Positions 1 through 8,184 of a DNA stretch of 60,824 nt are shown here, piece after piece. Under the pieces are notes generated by a model. It was not told the origin of the DNA. It ran no database searches and saw nothing but the letters and a program-made list of their open reading frames with translations. The stretch's first letter is position 1. Every line of letters starts with the position of its first letter. The stretch covers positions 1 through 60,824 of the forward strand of contig JADZCS010000230.1 of assembly GCA_020851435.1 (NCBI GenBank). Direction: 5' to 3'. Source of the stretch: Gammaproteobacteria bacterium. GTDB taxonomy: Bacteria; Pseudomonadota; Gammaproteobacteria; Steroidobacterales; Steroidobacteraceae. The translations under genes were made by a program, and so were the position numbers.

Positions 1-101
1 CGTTAAGGCGTATGGCGACGCGACCCCTATCGCGGTCTGATGGCACCCATACAACGAGCCGGGCCGCGCAAGCGGTCCCCCGGTTCGGGACGGTGGTGAC
101 A

Positions 102-533
102 ATGCGGTCGCGGTGGCTGCTTCTCGCTTTCGTCGCGGCGCTCCACCTTGGAACCGCGCGGGCGGAAACGGCCTCCGCAAACCTGCAGGTCTCCGTCCAG
201 GTCCTGCCCCACGCGCAACTGCAGACCGTCGCTGCCCCCGTCTCGATCACCGCAGCGGACGTGCAGCGCGGCTATCGCGACGTCTCGCGCCACTATCACC
301 TCAGGACCAACGCGCCCGACCGGGTGGTGCTGCAGCTGAATCCGCGGGTTGGCCTCACGGACTCCATCGACATCCAGGGACTCCAGGTGCCGTTGAGCAT
401 GGACCACGCGAGCCTCGAGATCACGCAGCCGCTCGCGCGCGAGTTCACCCTGAATTACCGGCTCTGGCTGAGTGCTGGCGCCCGCCCCGGCGACTACGCG
501 CTGCCCGTGCACGTCGTCGCGCTCCTGCGCTGA
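102..533 (+). CDS. small secreted protein of unknown function beside the pilus operon
   Basis: No family is recognised. The 143-residue product begins with a Sec-type signal peptide (short basic start MRSRW, hydrophobic core, likely cleavage after TARA). The mature part has no cysteine, is rich in alternating hydrophobic residues typical of beta strands, and ends in the strand-like PVHVVALLR. The ATG at 102 is preferred to an in-frame ATG at 12 because it puts the signal peptide at the N-terminus. Its stop lies one base from the stop of the convergent SCPU pilin gene. A pilus-related beta-sandwich role is only a guess from this position and the strand-rich composition. Confidence 0.6.
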   Translation: MRSRWLLLAFVAALHLGTARAETASANLQVSVQVLPHAQLQTVAAPVSITAADVQRGYRDVSRHYHLRTNAPDRVVLQLNPRVGLTDSIDIQGLQVPLSMDHASLEITQPLAREFTLNYRLWLSAGARPGDYALPVHVVALLR

Positions 534-534
534 C

Positions 535-1038
535 TCAGAACGTCAGCGTAACCAGCAGGGTATCCGAATATGTGCCCGGCACAGCGTCCTGCAATTGCGG
601 GATGCGGCCGTAGACTTTGTGCGTGACGGTCTGCGTGCCACCGCCGTTGCCGACGCCCGGACCGACCGTCATCGCACCCGACGCGATCACCGTTCCGCCG
701 CTTCCCGTTCCCCAGGCCTTGGAGCGGGTGGGGTCGGTGAACACGTTGTAGCCCAGGCGCCCGGCGCCCGCGCTCATCTGGCGCGCAGCGGGTGTCGCCC
801 CGTTCATGCCGTGCGAAATGGTCACCGTGTAGTTCACCCGGGTTGCCGCCTGGGTCGTGATGCGGCATGTGACGGTGACCGTGCCGGCCGAGTCGTCCGG
901 CGCAGTCACCACCGGGTCGTAGGCCCCGAAGTTGAGGCTGACCGCGGTGATCGAGCAGTCGGCCGCGTGCGATTCGCGGCTGGCGCCGCAAAGCAACAGG
1001 GCGAGCGCAGCCGTCAGCGAAGCGCGCGCTATCTGCAT
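535..1038 (-). CDS. spore coat U (SCPU) domain pilin-like subunit
   Basis: A 167-residue secreted subunit of an archaic chaperone-usher pilus. It has a signal peptide ending near ESHA, then ADCSITAVSLNFGAYDP, the typical opening of SCPU/Csu pilins. A second cysteine (TVTCRI) would form the fold's disulfide. The C-terminal GTYSDTLLVTLTF is the usual last strand, and HKVYGRIP is the family's 'YG.l' segment. It is the last gene of the minus-strand operon, and its ATG lies inside the 3' end of the usher gene (10-base overlap), which suggests coupled translation. As the final subunit it could be a tip adhesin, but its length is that of an ordinary pilin. Confidence 0.85.
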   Translation of the reverse strand: MQIARASLTAALALLLCGASRESHAADCSITAVSLNFGAYDPVVTAPDDSAGTVTVTCRITTQAATRVNYTVTISHGMNGATPAARQMSAGAGRLGYNVFTDPTRSKAWGTGSGGTVIASGAMTVGPGVGNGGGTQTVTHKVYGRIPQLQDAVPGTYSDTLLVTLTF

Positions 1039-3344
1039 CGCAGGTCACCGAGATCGGGAATGGGCTCGCCGCCCGTCGGCCGCCGTGCCTCTAGCGTGCA
1101 CTGGCCGCCGTTCCAGTCGATTCGAACCTGTGTCGTTTCGCGCAGCCCTTCCACGTAGAGCAGGCCGTCGAGCGCTACAGGGAAACGCGCCTCACCGACG
1201 TGCGCGGTCGCGCCAGCCGGCACGGGCGTGCCGTCGGCCTGCACCGCGCGAATCGTCGCAGCCAGCGCGCGTTCGACCGGGAAGCGCACGAGCGCGCCGC
1301 TGCGATAGGCCGGTGTCACCGCCATCTCGGACTGCGCCAGGCTGCCGTCCATCGGCACCTGTGTCGGGTCCAGGCTGATCAGGTTGTTTTCGTACGGGCG
1401 CAGTGCTTCGACCAGCACGCGCCCCTGCGCGTCGGTGCGGCCCACCGGCTGGTTGTCGACGAATACCGTGAGTCCTTCGTAGTCGGCAACCTGCACGACC
1501 GCGAAGCTCTGGTCGAGCTGCCGGGAGGGCATCACGCCCGCACCAGTGAACGCCAGCGCACCGGTTGCGCCGACACGCAAGCCGGACTGGCCGTTGCGCC
1601 TCGCATGTTCGACCGCGGCCATGCCCGCACGGCCCTGGTAGGCGAGATAGGTGTCCTGCCGGTCGGCGCTCGACAGCGACATGCGGTAACCCAGGCCCGA
1701 GCCGGCGGGCAAGTCGCGCTGCAGCGTGACGTCCGCCTCGAGGCCGCCACCGAGTGCGGGAGCGACGGACGACTGCTGCACGGATGAGCTCAGCGTGCGG
1801 CGGTTGCCGAGCGCCATGGACCACGTCAGCAGCAGGTTTGTCTCTCCGCCATTCGACAGCGTCCGCGATGCATACAGTCCGAGGTAGCCGAGTCCGCCGA
1901 GAGCAACCGAGTAATTGACGCCGATCGTCTCGGCCGTATCCGCGTCGTAGTAGCTCTGCAGTCCATAGGCGAGCTGCGCATTGCCGAAATGGCCCAGGTT
2001 GAGGCCGAGGCCCGCGAACGTGCGCTGGCGCGGCGTGAACGGCAATTCCGCCATGCCGGACTGGACGAACGAGCGGGACGCGTACTGCATCTGCGCGAAG
2101 GCGCTGAACGTCTGGCCGCTGCGCTCGATGCCGAATCCAGTCAGGAATCCGATGCCGCTGGAGTCGCCGCCCGCGGCGAGCTGCGCGGTCACGATGCCGG
2201 CGTATCCAGCCTGCCACGCGGCATCGGCGCCGATGGCGTAAGTGCCATTCGCCTGCGCCTCGGCGCGCGCTCCCGCCGTCAGCGTGTCGGTCACGCCGCG
2301 GCGGTAGGAGGCGACGCCGATCATGTCGCCGTAGCCGAAGCTGCGCGAGCCGTAGTCCTCGCGCACGCTGCCGAGTTCGACCGAATACTCGGCCAGGTCC
2401 TGGCGCAACAGCGAGCTGCCGGAGTAATACGGCTGGGTCAGCACCTGCTGCCGCCCGAGCGCGTCGGTGACCACGACCTGCAGCTGTCCCGCACCGGTCA
2501 GCACTGGCAGGCGATCGATCGAGAACGGGCCCGGTGGCACCTGTTCGCTGGCGATCGGCCGGCCATTGACGAAGACGTCCACGGTCGACGGCACGACGGC
2601 CTCGCCCTCGGCGGCAAGCAGCGGCGTCGTCACCAGCATCGGCTGCGTGCTGAAGTTGGTGCCGAACTGGATTCCGCCGAAACGCACCGCACGGCCCCAG
2701 GGGCCGGGGGTCGAAATCGCGTCGCCGACGCGCAGGGTTGCCAGCAGCGCCGGAAAGTCGCGGCTCCAGGTGGTATCGAGGCGGGCAACGCCGCGATCGG
2801 CAACCTCATGGCGCGCGACCATCGTATTGGCCACGATGCCCTGGTTACCGAACAGTCCGAGTTCGAAAAATCCGCCGCCCTGCCGGGAACCGCTGCTCTG
2901 CTCAGCCGACACGTCGTAATTGAGGAATGCCCCCAGGCCCGTGCGGGTGGCACGCGGGGCATCGGCGGCAGCGGTCGCGCGTTGCGTCGACAGAAACGCT
3001 TTCGCCGGCAGGGTGACGCGTGCGGTCATGGACGCCTGGTCGAACGCGACGACAGCCCCGATCTCAGGCCCGAGGCGGTAATAGCGTTCGCCGTTGACCT
3101 GCATCCCGCCGCGCGCAGGCTTCCTGAGGCGCAGCGCCTGGAGGTCTTCCGCGCGGATCAGCAGCGTGCCGTCGACGTCGCGACGGACGACCAGGCTGAC
3201 GGCCTCGGCTTGATCGTTGACGTGCAGTTCGACGATGGTTTCGGCGAACGGCTCCGCTGCCGCCACGCCGGGTACTGGCGCCGCGATGGCGGATGCACCC
3301 GCAGTCAACAGCAGGATCGCGGCGATGCACGAGCGCAGGTGCAC
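1029..3344 (-). CDS. fimbrial outer-membrane usher protein
   Basis: A 771-residue usher, the outer-membrane pore that takes chaperone-bound subunits and assembles the pilus. After a signal peptide comes an N-terminal recruitment domain (ELHVNDQ, then LRLRKPARGG). A long beta-barrel region follows, with the conserved VFVNGRPIASEQVPPGPFS plug-side segment and DALGRQQVLTQPYYSG. The C-terminal part (VGRTDAQGRVLVEALRPYE) is the carboxypeptidase-like CTD. Its size suits the smaller Csu-type ushers. The start codon is GTG, four bases after the chaperone stop. It lies between chaperone and subunit genes, the usual order. Confidence 0.93.
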   Translation of the reverse strand: MHLRSCIAAILLLTAGASAIAAPVPGVAAAEPFAETIVELHVNDQAEAVSLVVRRDVDGTLLIRAEDLQALRLRKPARGGMQVNGERYYRLGPEIGAVVAFDQASMTARVTLPAKAFLSTQRATAAADAPRATRTGLGAFLNYDVSAEQSSGSRQGGGFFELGLFGNQGIVANTMVARHEVADRGVARLDTTWSRDFPALLATLRVGDAISTPGPWGRAVRFGGIQFGTNFSTQPMLVTTPLLAAEGEAVVPSTVDVFVNGRPIASEQVPPGPFSIDRLPVLTGAGQLQVVVTDALGRQQVLTQPYYSGSSLLRQDLAEYSVELGSVREDYGSRSFGYGDMIGVASYRRGVTDTLTAGARAEAQANGTYAIGADAAWQAGYAGIVTAQLAAGGDSSGIGFLTGFGIERSGQTFSAFAQMQYASRSFVQSGMAELPFTPRQRTFAGLGLNLGHFGNAQLAYGLQSYYDADTAETIGVNYSVALGGLGYLGLYASRTLSNGGETNLLLTWSMALGNRRTLSSSVQQSSVAPALGGGLEADVTLQRDLPAGSGLGYRMSLSSADRQDTYLAYQGRAGMAAVEHARRNGQSGLRVGATGALAFTGAGVMPSRQLDQSFAVVQVADYEGLTVFVDNQPVGRTDAQGRVLVEALRPYENNLISLDPTQVPMDGSLAQSEMAVTPAYRSGALVRFPVERALAATIRAVQADGTPVPAGATAHVGEARFPVALDGLLYVEGLRETTQVRIDWNGGQCTLEARRPTGGEPIPDLGDLRCR

Positions 3345-3348
3345 GGAT

Positions 3349-4113
3349 TCAATCCGCCGTGAGCGTCAACTCCGTCGCGAACGAGCCTCGATCGGTGGTT
3401 CCCTCCAACCGATACTGTCCAGCCTTCCCGGGGCTGGCCACTGACTTCGCATCCGGACGGGTGTTGTTGTTGTCGCCGAATGACCACTGGCGGATCGCGC
3501 CGGGCAGCACGTAGCTGAGACTCGGCTGCTCGAGCACCTTCGCGGTGCCATCGGCGGTCTTCAAGGCAAAATTGTGGATGCGCGCGTGAGCCGCACCATC
3601 GTTGCGGGCGGTGACGGACAGTTTGCCGCTGGCGTCGCGACTGGCCGCCCACGTCACCTGCGGTTCGGCAGGCGCGGTCGGCGCCACGAAAATCGGCACG
3701 CTGAGCTTGAGCGCCACCTGCAGTCCCGTGAAGCCCGGGGCAGCGGTTTGCGGCACTTCCTGGACGATCAGGCGATAGGACAGCTCGCGCGCCGGGTCGA
3801 CGCTGCGGCGCAGGGCCACGCGGATCAGCTGCGAGCCCCCCGGCTGCAGCGTGAAGACCGCCGGCGAAATCAACAGGTCGCGGGAAGGGCTAAGGGCATC
3901 CTTCCCTCCCTCCTGCGACCATGCCATTGCCTGGGTTTGAACCACCGCCGCCGCGGCATCCTCGTTCCTGACGGTGAGGGAAGCCGTGCCGGAAGTCTCG
4001 GCGAAGTCGACCCGCAGCGGCGAGATCGAGAATGATCCGGCCAGGGCCGGCGCTGACAACGCGAGGAGCGTTGCCAGGCCGGCCATTGCGGGAATGATCT
4101 TGCTGGGCCGCAC
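3349..4113 (-). CDS. periplasmic pilus-assembly chaperone (PapD-like)
   Basis: A 254-residue periplasmic chaperone that folds and caps pilus subunits for the usher. It has two immunoglobulin-like domains: SFSISPLRVDFAETSGTASL opens the first, VFTLQPGGSQLIRVALRR is the conserved F-G region with the basic residues that hold the subunit C-terminus, and domain 2 runs from about residue 140. The GTG at 4113 is chosen because it gives a signal peptide with a basic start (RPSKIIPAMAG) and lies 10 bases after the upstream SCPU stop. The in-frame ATG at 4086 is an alternative that loses the basic residues. The frame stays open further upstream, but only antisense-like sequence under the SCPU gene lies there. 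Confidence 0.88.
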   Translation of the reverse strand: MRPSKIIPAMAGLATLLALSAPALAGSFSISPLRVDFAETSGTASLTVRNEDAAAAVVQTQAMAWSQEGGKDALSPSRDLLISPAVFTLQPGGSQLIRVALRRSVDPARELSYRLIVQEVPQTAAPGFTGLQVALKLSVPIFVAPTAPAEPQVTWAASRDASGKLSVTARNDGAAHARIHNFALKTADGTAKVLEQPSLSYVLPGAIRQWSFGDNNNTRPDAKSVASPGKAGQYRLEGTTDRGSFATELTLTAD

Positions 4114-4123
4114 TGGATCCGGC

Positions 4124-4627
4124 TCAGTAAGTGACGGTGACCGTGATCGAATCGTTGTAACTGCCGGTCGGCGCGTTCTGGTTGAACGCGTTGTCCGGCA
4201 GCTGGCCGTACACGGTGTGGGTCTTCGCGTTGGCGGCCGACATGCCGGTGCCGGTGTCGCTGATGATGCCGGTGCTGAGCGTGCCGTCGCCCCAGATCGT
4301 GGTGGCCGCCACGGACGTGAACAGGTTGTACTGCAGCTTGTTCGAGCCGCTGCCACTCAACAGTCGCTGCGCGAACGTGCCGCCGCCCGTGCTCAGCGAG
4401 ACCCCGTACGGCGTCTGGTTCGAGCATCGCACCGTGATGTCGGCCGTGCCCGTCTTCGCAGCCGTGCCGTCGTAGTTGCCGAAAGCCAGGTTCTGCGAAC
4501 TGATGATGCAGTTGGCGTTGACGACCGCGCTTACGCCTAGGGTGGTGGTCCTGGTTGCTGCACTCGCCGAACCCCATACCACCAGCAGGGCGCCCGCTGT
4601 TGCCAGCGCCAGAGCATTCTTAACCAT
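4124..4627 (-). CDS. SCPU domain pilin, first gene of the pilus operon
   Basis: A 167-residue SCPU-family pilin, the likely major subunit. The signal peptide is MVKNALALATAGALLVVWGS with cleavage near ASAA. The mature protein has the family pattern VVNANCIISSQNLAFGNYDG, a second cysteine in ITVRCSNQTPYG, HTVYGQLP, and the terminal strand SYNDSITVTVTY. It is clearly related to the SCPU protein at the other end of the operon (same cysteine spacing and ending). The first gene of a chaperone-usher operon is commonly the most expressed subunit. An AAGGA ribosome site lies six bases before the ATG. Confidence 0.88.
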   Translation of the reverse strand: MVKNALALATAGALLVVWGSASAATRTTTLGVSAVVNANCIISSQNLAFGNYDGTAAKTGTADITVRCSNQTPYGVSLSTGGGTFAQRLLSGSGSNKLQYNLFTSVAATTIWGDGTLSTGIISDTGTGMSAANAKTHTVYGQLPDNAFNQNAPTGSYNDSITVTVTY

Positions 4628-4740
4628 GAATTGTCCTTCCCTTCCTTGTTGTTCACGACGGGTGTCGTGTGGCGCCGTATTCTTCTGATCTGGACGGCTT
4701 GAAAGCGTGATGCAGATTAGATTTTATGTAACTTAAAGCC
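4628..4740 (-). promoter_or_regulatory. upstream region of the pilus operon
   Basis: A purine-rich ribosome site (complement of 4634-4647) precedes the first pilin ATG. An AT-rich patch at 4714-4737 stands out from the GC-rich surroundings and is the best place for the operon promoter. No convincing -35/-10 pair could be fixed by eye. Confidence 0.35.
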
Positions 4741-4867
4741 GGGCTCGGCCCCAGACTGGCGCTCTGCGCTGCCGGATTTTCGGCTTTCAGCCGTGGCAGG
4801 CGCTATTCCCGCACCCGTCTGTTCGATACCGCACAGTGACGCCGCCGGTCATCCACGACCATGGACA

Positions 4868-6541
4868 ATGACCCAACCCTCGACCAACGACACCGACCTG
4901 CAACGGAAGAGCTCGCTGCTCAAGACCGCCGCCCTGCAGAACTCCATCCTCGGCAGCGCCACGTTCTCGATCATCGCCACCGACGAGAAGGGGATCATCC
5001 AGCTCTTCAATCTCGGCGCGGAGCGCATGCTGGGCTACACGGCTGCCGAGGTCGTCAACAGGATCAGCCCGAGCGACATCCATGACCAGCAGGAGGTCGG
5101 CGCGCGCGCGCTGGCCTTGAGCGAGGAGCTGGGCACCACCATCGCGCCAGGCTTCGAGGCGCTGGCTTTCAAGGCCTCGCGCGGGATCGAGGACATCTAC
5201 GAACTGACCTACATCCGCAAGGATGGCAGCCGGTTCCCTGCCGTCGTTTCCATCACGGCGCTCCGCGGCGAGGCCAGCGAGATCATCGGCTACCTGCTGA
5301 TCGGCACCGACAACACGGCACGCAAGCTGAGCGACGCCAGCCTCAACGAGGCCATGGCGGCTGCAGACAACGCCAACCGCGCGAAGACCGATTTCCTCTC
5401 GAGCATGAGCCACGAACTTCGCACTCCGCTCAACGCGATACTCGGCTTTGCCCAGCTCATGGAGTCGGCGACGCCGCCGCCGCTGCTCGCGCAGAAGCGC
5501 AGCTTGGAGCAGATCCTCAAGGCCGGCTGGTACCTGCTGGAACTGATCAACGAGGTGCTCGACCTGGCGCTGGTCGAGTCGGGCAAGGCAACGCTGTCAC
5601 GCGAGCCCGTGTCGCTGTCGGAGGTGATGCTGGAGTGTCGCGCGATGATCGAGCCACAGGCGCAGCAGCGCCACATCACGATGACCTTTTCCGCCGTCGC
5701 CATGCCCTGGTTCATCGACGTCGACCGGACCCGCGTCAAGCAGGTCCTGATCAACCTGCTGTTCAACGCCGTCAAGTACAACAAGCCGAAAGGCACAGTC
5801 GTGGTCGAATGCTCCCTGGCGCGTCCCGGCGTGATTCGTATCAGCATTCGCGACTCAGGCGACGGCCTGACGCCCGAGCAGCAGAGCCACCTGTTCCAGC
5901 CCTTCAACCGCCTCGGCAGGGAAACCGGCGAGGAGGAAGGCACAGGCATCGGGCTGGTGGTGGCCAAGAGGCTCGTGGAACTCATGGGCGGTACCATCGG
6001 CGTGACCAGCACGGTCGGCGTCGGCAGCGAGTTCTGGGTTGAACTCATGACGGCGTCCGCTCCGAAGCTCGCGGCCAGCGAAGAGCACCCGGCGGCGGCG
6101 ACGCGGTCGGTCGTGCCGGACGGCACGCCGCTGCGCACGCTGCTCTACGTGGAAGACAACCCGGCCAACCTGGAACTGGTCGAGCAACTCGTGACGCGCC
6201 GCCCCGAGTGGCGCCTGCTGGGCGCCGCCGACGGCCTGCTCGGCGTCGAGCTCGCCCGGGGCTGCCGGCCGGACGTGATCCTGATGGACATCAACCTGCC
6301 CGGCATGAACGGCATCGACGCCATGCGCGTCCTGCGCGCGGACCCTGCCACGGCCCACATACCGGTCATTGCGCTCAGCGCCAACGCAGTGCCCCGCGAC
6401 ATCGAAAGGGCCCTGGAAGCCGGGTTTTTCAGCTATCTCACCAAGCCGATCCGGGTCAACCAGTTCATGGATGTGCTGGATGCGGCATTGCGCAGCACAA
6501 AGACACCGGACGGCCTCCCGACAGGGAGGGAAGCAGCATGA
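4868..6541 (+). CDS. hybrid sensor histidine kinase (PAS-HisKA-HATPase-REC)
   Basis: A 557-residue hybrid kinase with no obvious membrane segment, so probably a cytoplasmic sensor. Residues about 20-135 form a PAS domain (IIATDEKGIIQLFN, and the PAC-like RKDGSRFPAVVS). The dimerisation/phosphoacceptor site is SMSHELRTPLN with His182. The HATPase region has the N box LINLLFNAVKY and the G box GTGIGLVVAKRL. A C-terminal receiver carries phosphoacceptor Asp474 in ILMDINLPGMNG and the conserved TKP lysine. ATG 4868 is chosen because upstream in-frame codons give only arbitrary sequence. Its stop overlaps the next start (ATGA), so kinase and regulator are translated together. Confidence 0.92.
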   Translation: MTQPSTNDTDLQRKSSLLKTAALQNSILGSATFSIIATDEKGIIQLFNLGAERMLGYTAAEVVNRISPSDIHDQQEVGARALALSEELGTTIAPGFEALAFKASRGIEDIYELTYIRKDGSRFPAVVSITALRGEASEIIGYLLIGTDNTARKLSDASLNEAMAAADNANRAKTDFLSSMSHELRTPLNAILGFAQLMESATPPPLLAQKRSLEQILKAGWYLLELINEVLDLALVESGKATLSREPVSLSEVMLECRAMIEPQAQQRHITMTFSAVAMPWFIDVDRTRVKQVLINLLFNAVKYNKPKGTVVVECSLARPGVIRISIRDSGDGLTPEQQSHLFQPFNRLGRETGEEEGTGIGLVVAKRLVELMGGTIGVTSTVGVGSEFWVELMTASAPKLAASEEHPAAATRSVVPDGTPLRTLLYVEDNPANLELVEQLVTRRPEWRLLGAADGLLGVELARGCRPDVILMDINLPGMNGIDAMRVLRADPATAHIPVIALSANAVPRDIERALEAGFFSYLTKPIRVNQFMDVLDAALRSTKTPDGLPTGREAA

Positions 6542-7362
6542 CCGTCTCCGAATCGGAAATTCTCGACTCGAGCATCCTGATCGTCGACGACCAGGCGGCC
6601 AACGTGGCCCTGCTCGACCAGCTGCTCAAGGCGGCAGGCTACAAGGACGTGGCCTCGACCATGGATCCGTCAGCGGTCTGCGCACTGCACCGGAAGAACC
6701 GCTACGACCTGATCCTGCTCGACCTGCAGATGCCCGGCATGGACGGCTTCCAGGTCATAGAAAGCCTCAAGGCCAGCGATACCGACGGCTATCTCCCGGT
6801 ACTGGTGATCACCGCCCAGCCGGGCCACAAGCTGCGTGCCCTGCAGGCGGGGGCCCGGGACTTCATCAGCAAGCCGTTCGACCTGGTCGAGGCCAGGACG
6901 CGCATCCGCAACATGCTGGAAGTCCGGCTGCTGTACCGGAAGCTCCAGGGTTACAGCGTGCTGCTGGAACGGACAGTCCAGGAACGGACTGCCGAGCTGC
7001 GGGAGAGCGAAGCGCGCTACCGCAGCCTGACCGAGCTGGCCTCCGACTGGTACTGGGAGCAGGACGAGACCGGGAGGTTCACGCGCGTCTCGGGACCGGT
7101 GCTGGAAATGCTCGGCATCCGCGTGGAAGGCCTCGCCGACGAGGGGCCACGCGAACAGGCGGACGGCTGGAACGAGGCCGAGCGTCAGACGCTGCAGGAA
7201 GCGATTGCCGCACGGCGCCCGTTCCTGGATTTCGTCTTCAGCCGCGTGACTGCGGATGGCACGCAGCAGAAGTTCCAGGTCAGCGGCGAGCCGATGTTCG
7301 ACCGCTCCTGCCGCTTCATCGGCTACCGCGGCATCGGCGTGCAGCTGAGTGCCAGGCATTAG
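6538..7362 (+). CDS. response regulator with C-terminal PAS domain, no DNA-binding output
   Basis: A 274-residue protein: receiver domain (residues 1-125, phosphoacceptor Asp62 in LILLDLQMPGMDG, acidic pair in IVDDQ, conserved SKPFD lysine), a coiled-coil linker rich in Arg/Glu (VQERTAELRESEARYRS), then a PAS domain (SLTELASDWYWEQDETGRF). No HTH, GGDEF or kinase output follows, so it probably works through partner contacts, for instance as a phosphate shuttle. It overlaps the hybrid kinase by four bases and is the obvious partner. A Crp/Fnr-like gene starts 22 bases downstream. Confidence 0.88.
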   Translation: MTVSESEILDSSILIVDDQAANVALLDQLLKAAGYKDVASTMDPSAVCALHRKNRYDLILLDLQMPGMDGFQVIESLKASDTDGYLPVLVITAQPGHKLRALQAGARDFISKPFDLVEARTRIRNMLEVRLLYRKLQGYSVLLERTVQERTAELRESEARYRSLTELASDWYWEQDETGRFTRVSGPVLEMLGIRVEGLADEGPREQADGWNEAERQTLQEAIAARRPFLDFVFSRVTADGTQQKFQVSGEPMFDRSCRFIGYRGIGVQLSARH

Positions 7363-7384
7363 CGCGCACCGGCCAGTGCCGACC

Positions 7385-8137
7385 ATGGCAGTCCAGCATG
7401 ACCCCAGGCAGAACCACCTGCTCGCAGCGCTGACGCCTGAGGAGTTCGATCGCGTGGGCGCCAGCCTGGAACTGGTGCAGCTGGCGCTGGGCGACAGGCC
7501 CTACGACCCCGGCGAGCAGCTGCAGCACGGCTATTTCCCGACCACCGCCATCGTCTCGCTGCACTACGTGCTGGAATCCGGCGCGACGGCCGAGACCGCG
7601 AGCGCCGGCAACGAAGGCATCGTCGGCGTATCGCTGTTCATGGGCGGGAACACGACGCCCAGCTCAGCCGTGGTGCTGGTCGCCGGCCACGCCTACCGCC
7701 TGGAGCGTCACCTGCTCGTCAAGGAATTCAACCGCAGCGGCCTGTTCCAGCGCCTGTTGCTCCGCTATACCCAGGCGCTGATCACGCAGATGACGCAGAC
7801 CGCGGCCTGCAACCGGCATCATTCCCTGGAGCAGCGCCTGTGTCGCTGGCTGCTGCTGGTCGCCGACCGGAGCCCTGGCCGCGAACTGGTGATGACCCAC
7901 GAACTGGTGGCGGGGATGCTCGGCGTGCGGCGCGAGGGCGTGACCGAGGCCGCCGGGCGACTGCAGGCAGCGGGTTGCATCAGCTACCGGCGGGGACACA
8001 TTTCGGTCCTCGACCGGTCGGGCCTCGAAGCCCGCGCGTGCGAATGCTATGCCGTGGTCAGGAAGGAATCCACACGCCTGCTGTCCGACGGGCGCCATCG
8101 CCAGGACGCGGCGACCGACGCTGCCCAACTGCTCTAG
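7385..8137 (+). CDS. Crp/Fnr-family transcriptional regulator
   Basis: A 250-residue regulator with an N-terminal cyclic-nucleotide-binding-like beta-roll (YFPTTAIVSLHYVLESG, GIVGVSLFMGG) and a C-terminal winged helix (LVAGMLGVRREGVTEAAGRL, then GCISYRRGHISVLD). The classical cAMP pocket signature (FGE...R.A) is absent, and there are no N-terminal Fnr cysteines, so the signal is unknown. ATG 7385 is chosen; an in-frame start at 7349 would overlap the preceding gene. It follows the two-component genes closely and may be controlled with them. A close paralogue lies at 37419-38147. Confidence 0.88.
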   Translation: MAVQHDPRQNHLLAALTPEEFDRVGASLELVQLALGDRPYDPGEQLQHGYFPTTAIVSLHYVLESGATAETASAGNEGIVGVSLFMGGNTTPSSAVVLVAGHAYRLERHLLVKEFNRSGLFQRLLLRYTQALITQMTQTAACNRHHSLEQRLCRWLLLVADRSPGRELVMTHELVAGMLGVRREGVTEAAGRLQAAGCISYRRGHISVLDRSGLEARACECYAVVRKESTRLLSDGRHRQDAATDAAQLL

Positions 8138-8184
8138 TACACGGCCCCTGCCAACCCGGCCGTCCGCGGGGTAGGCTGTGGCGC

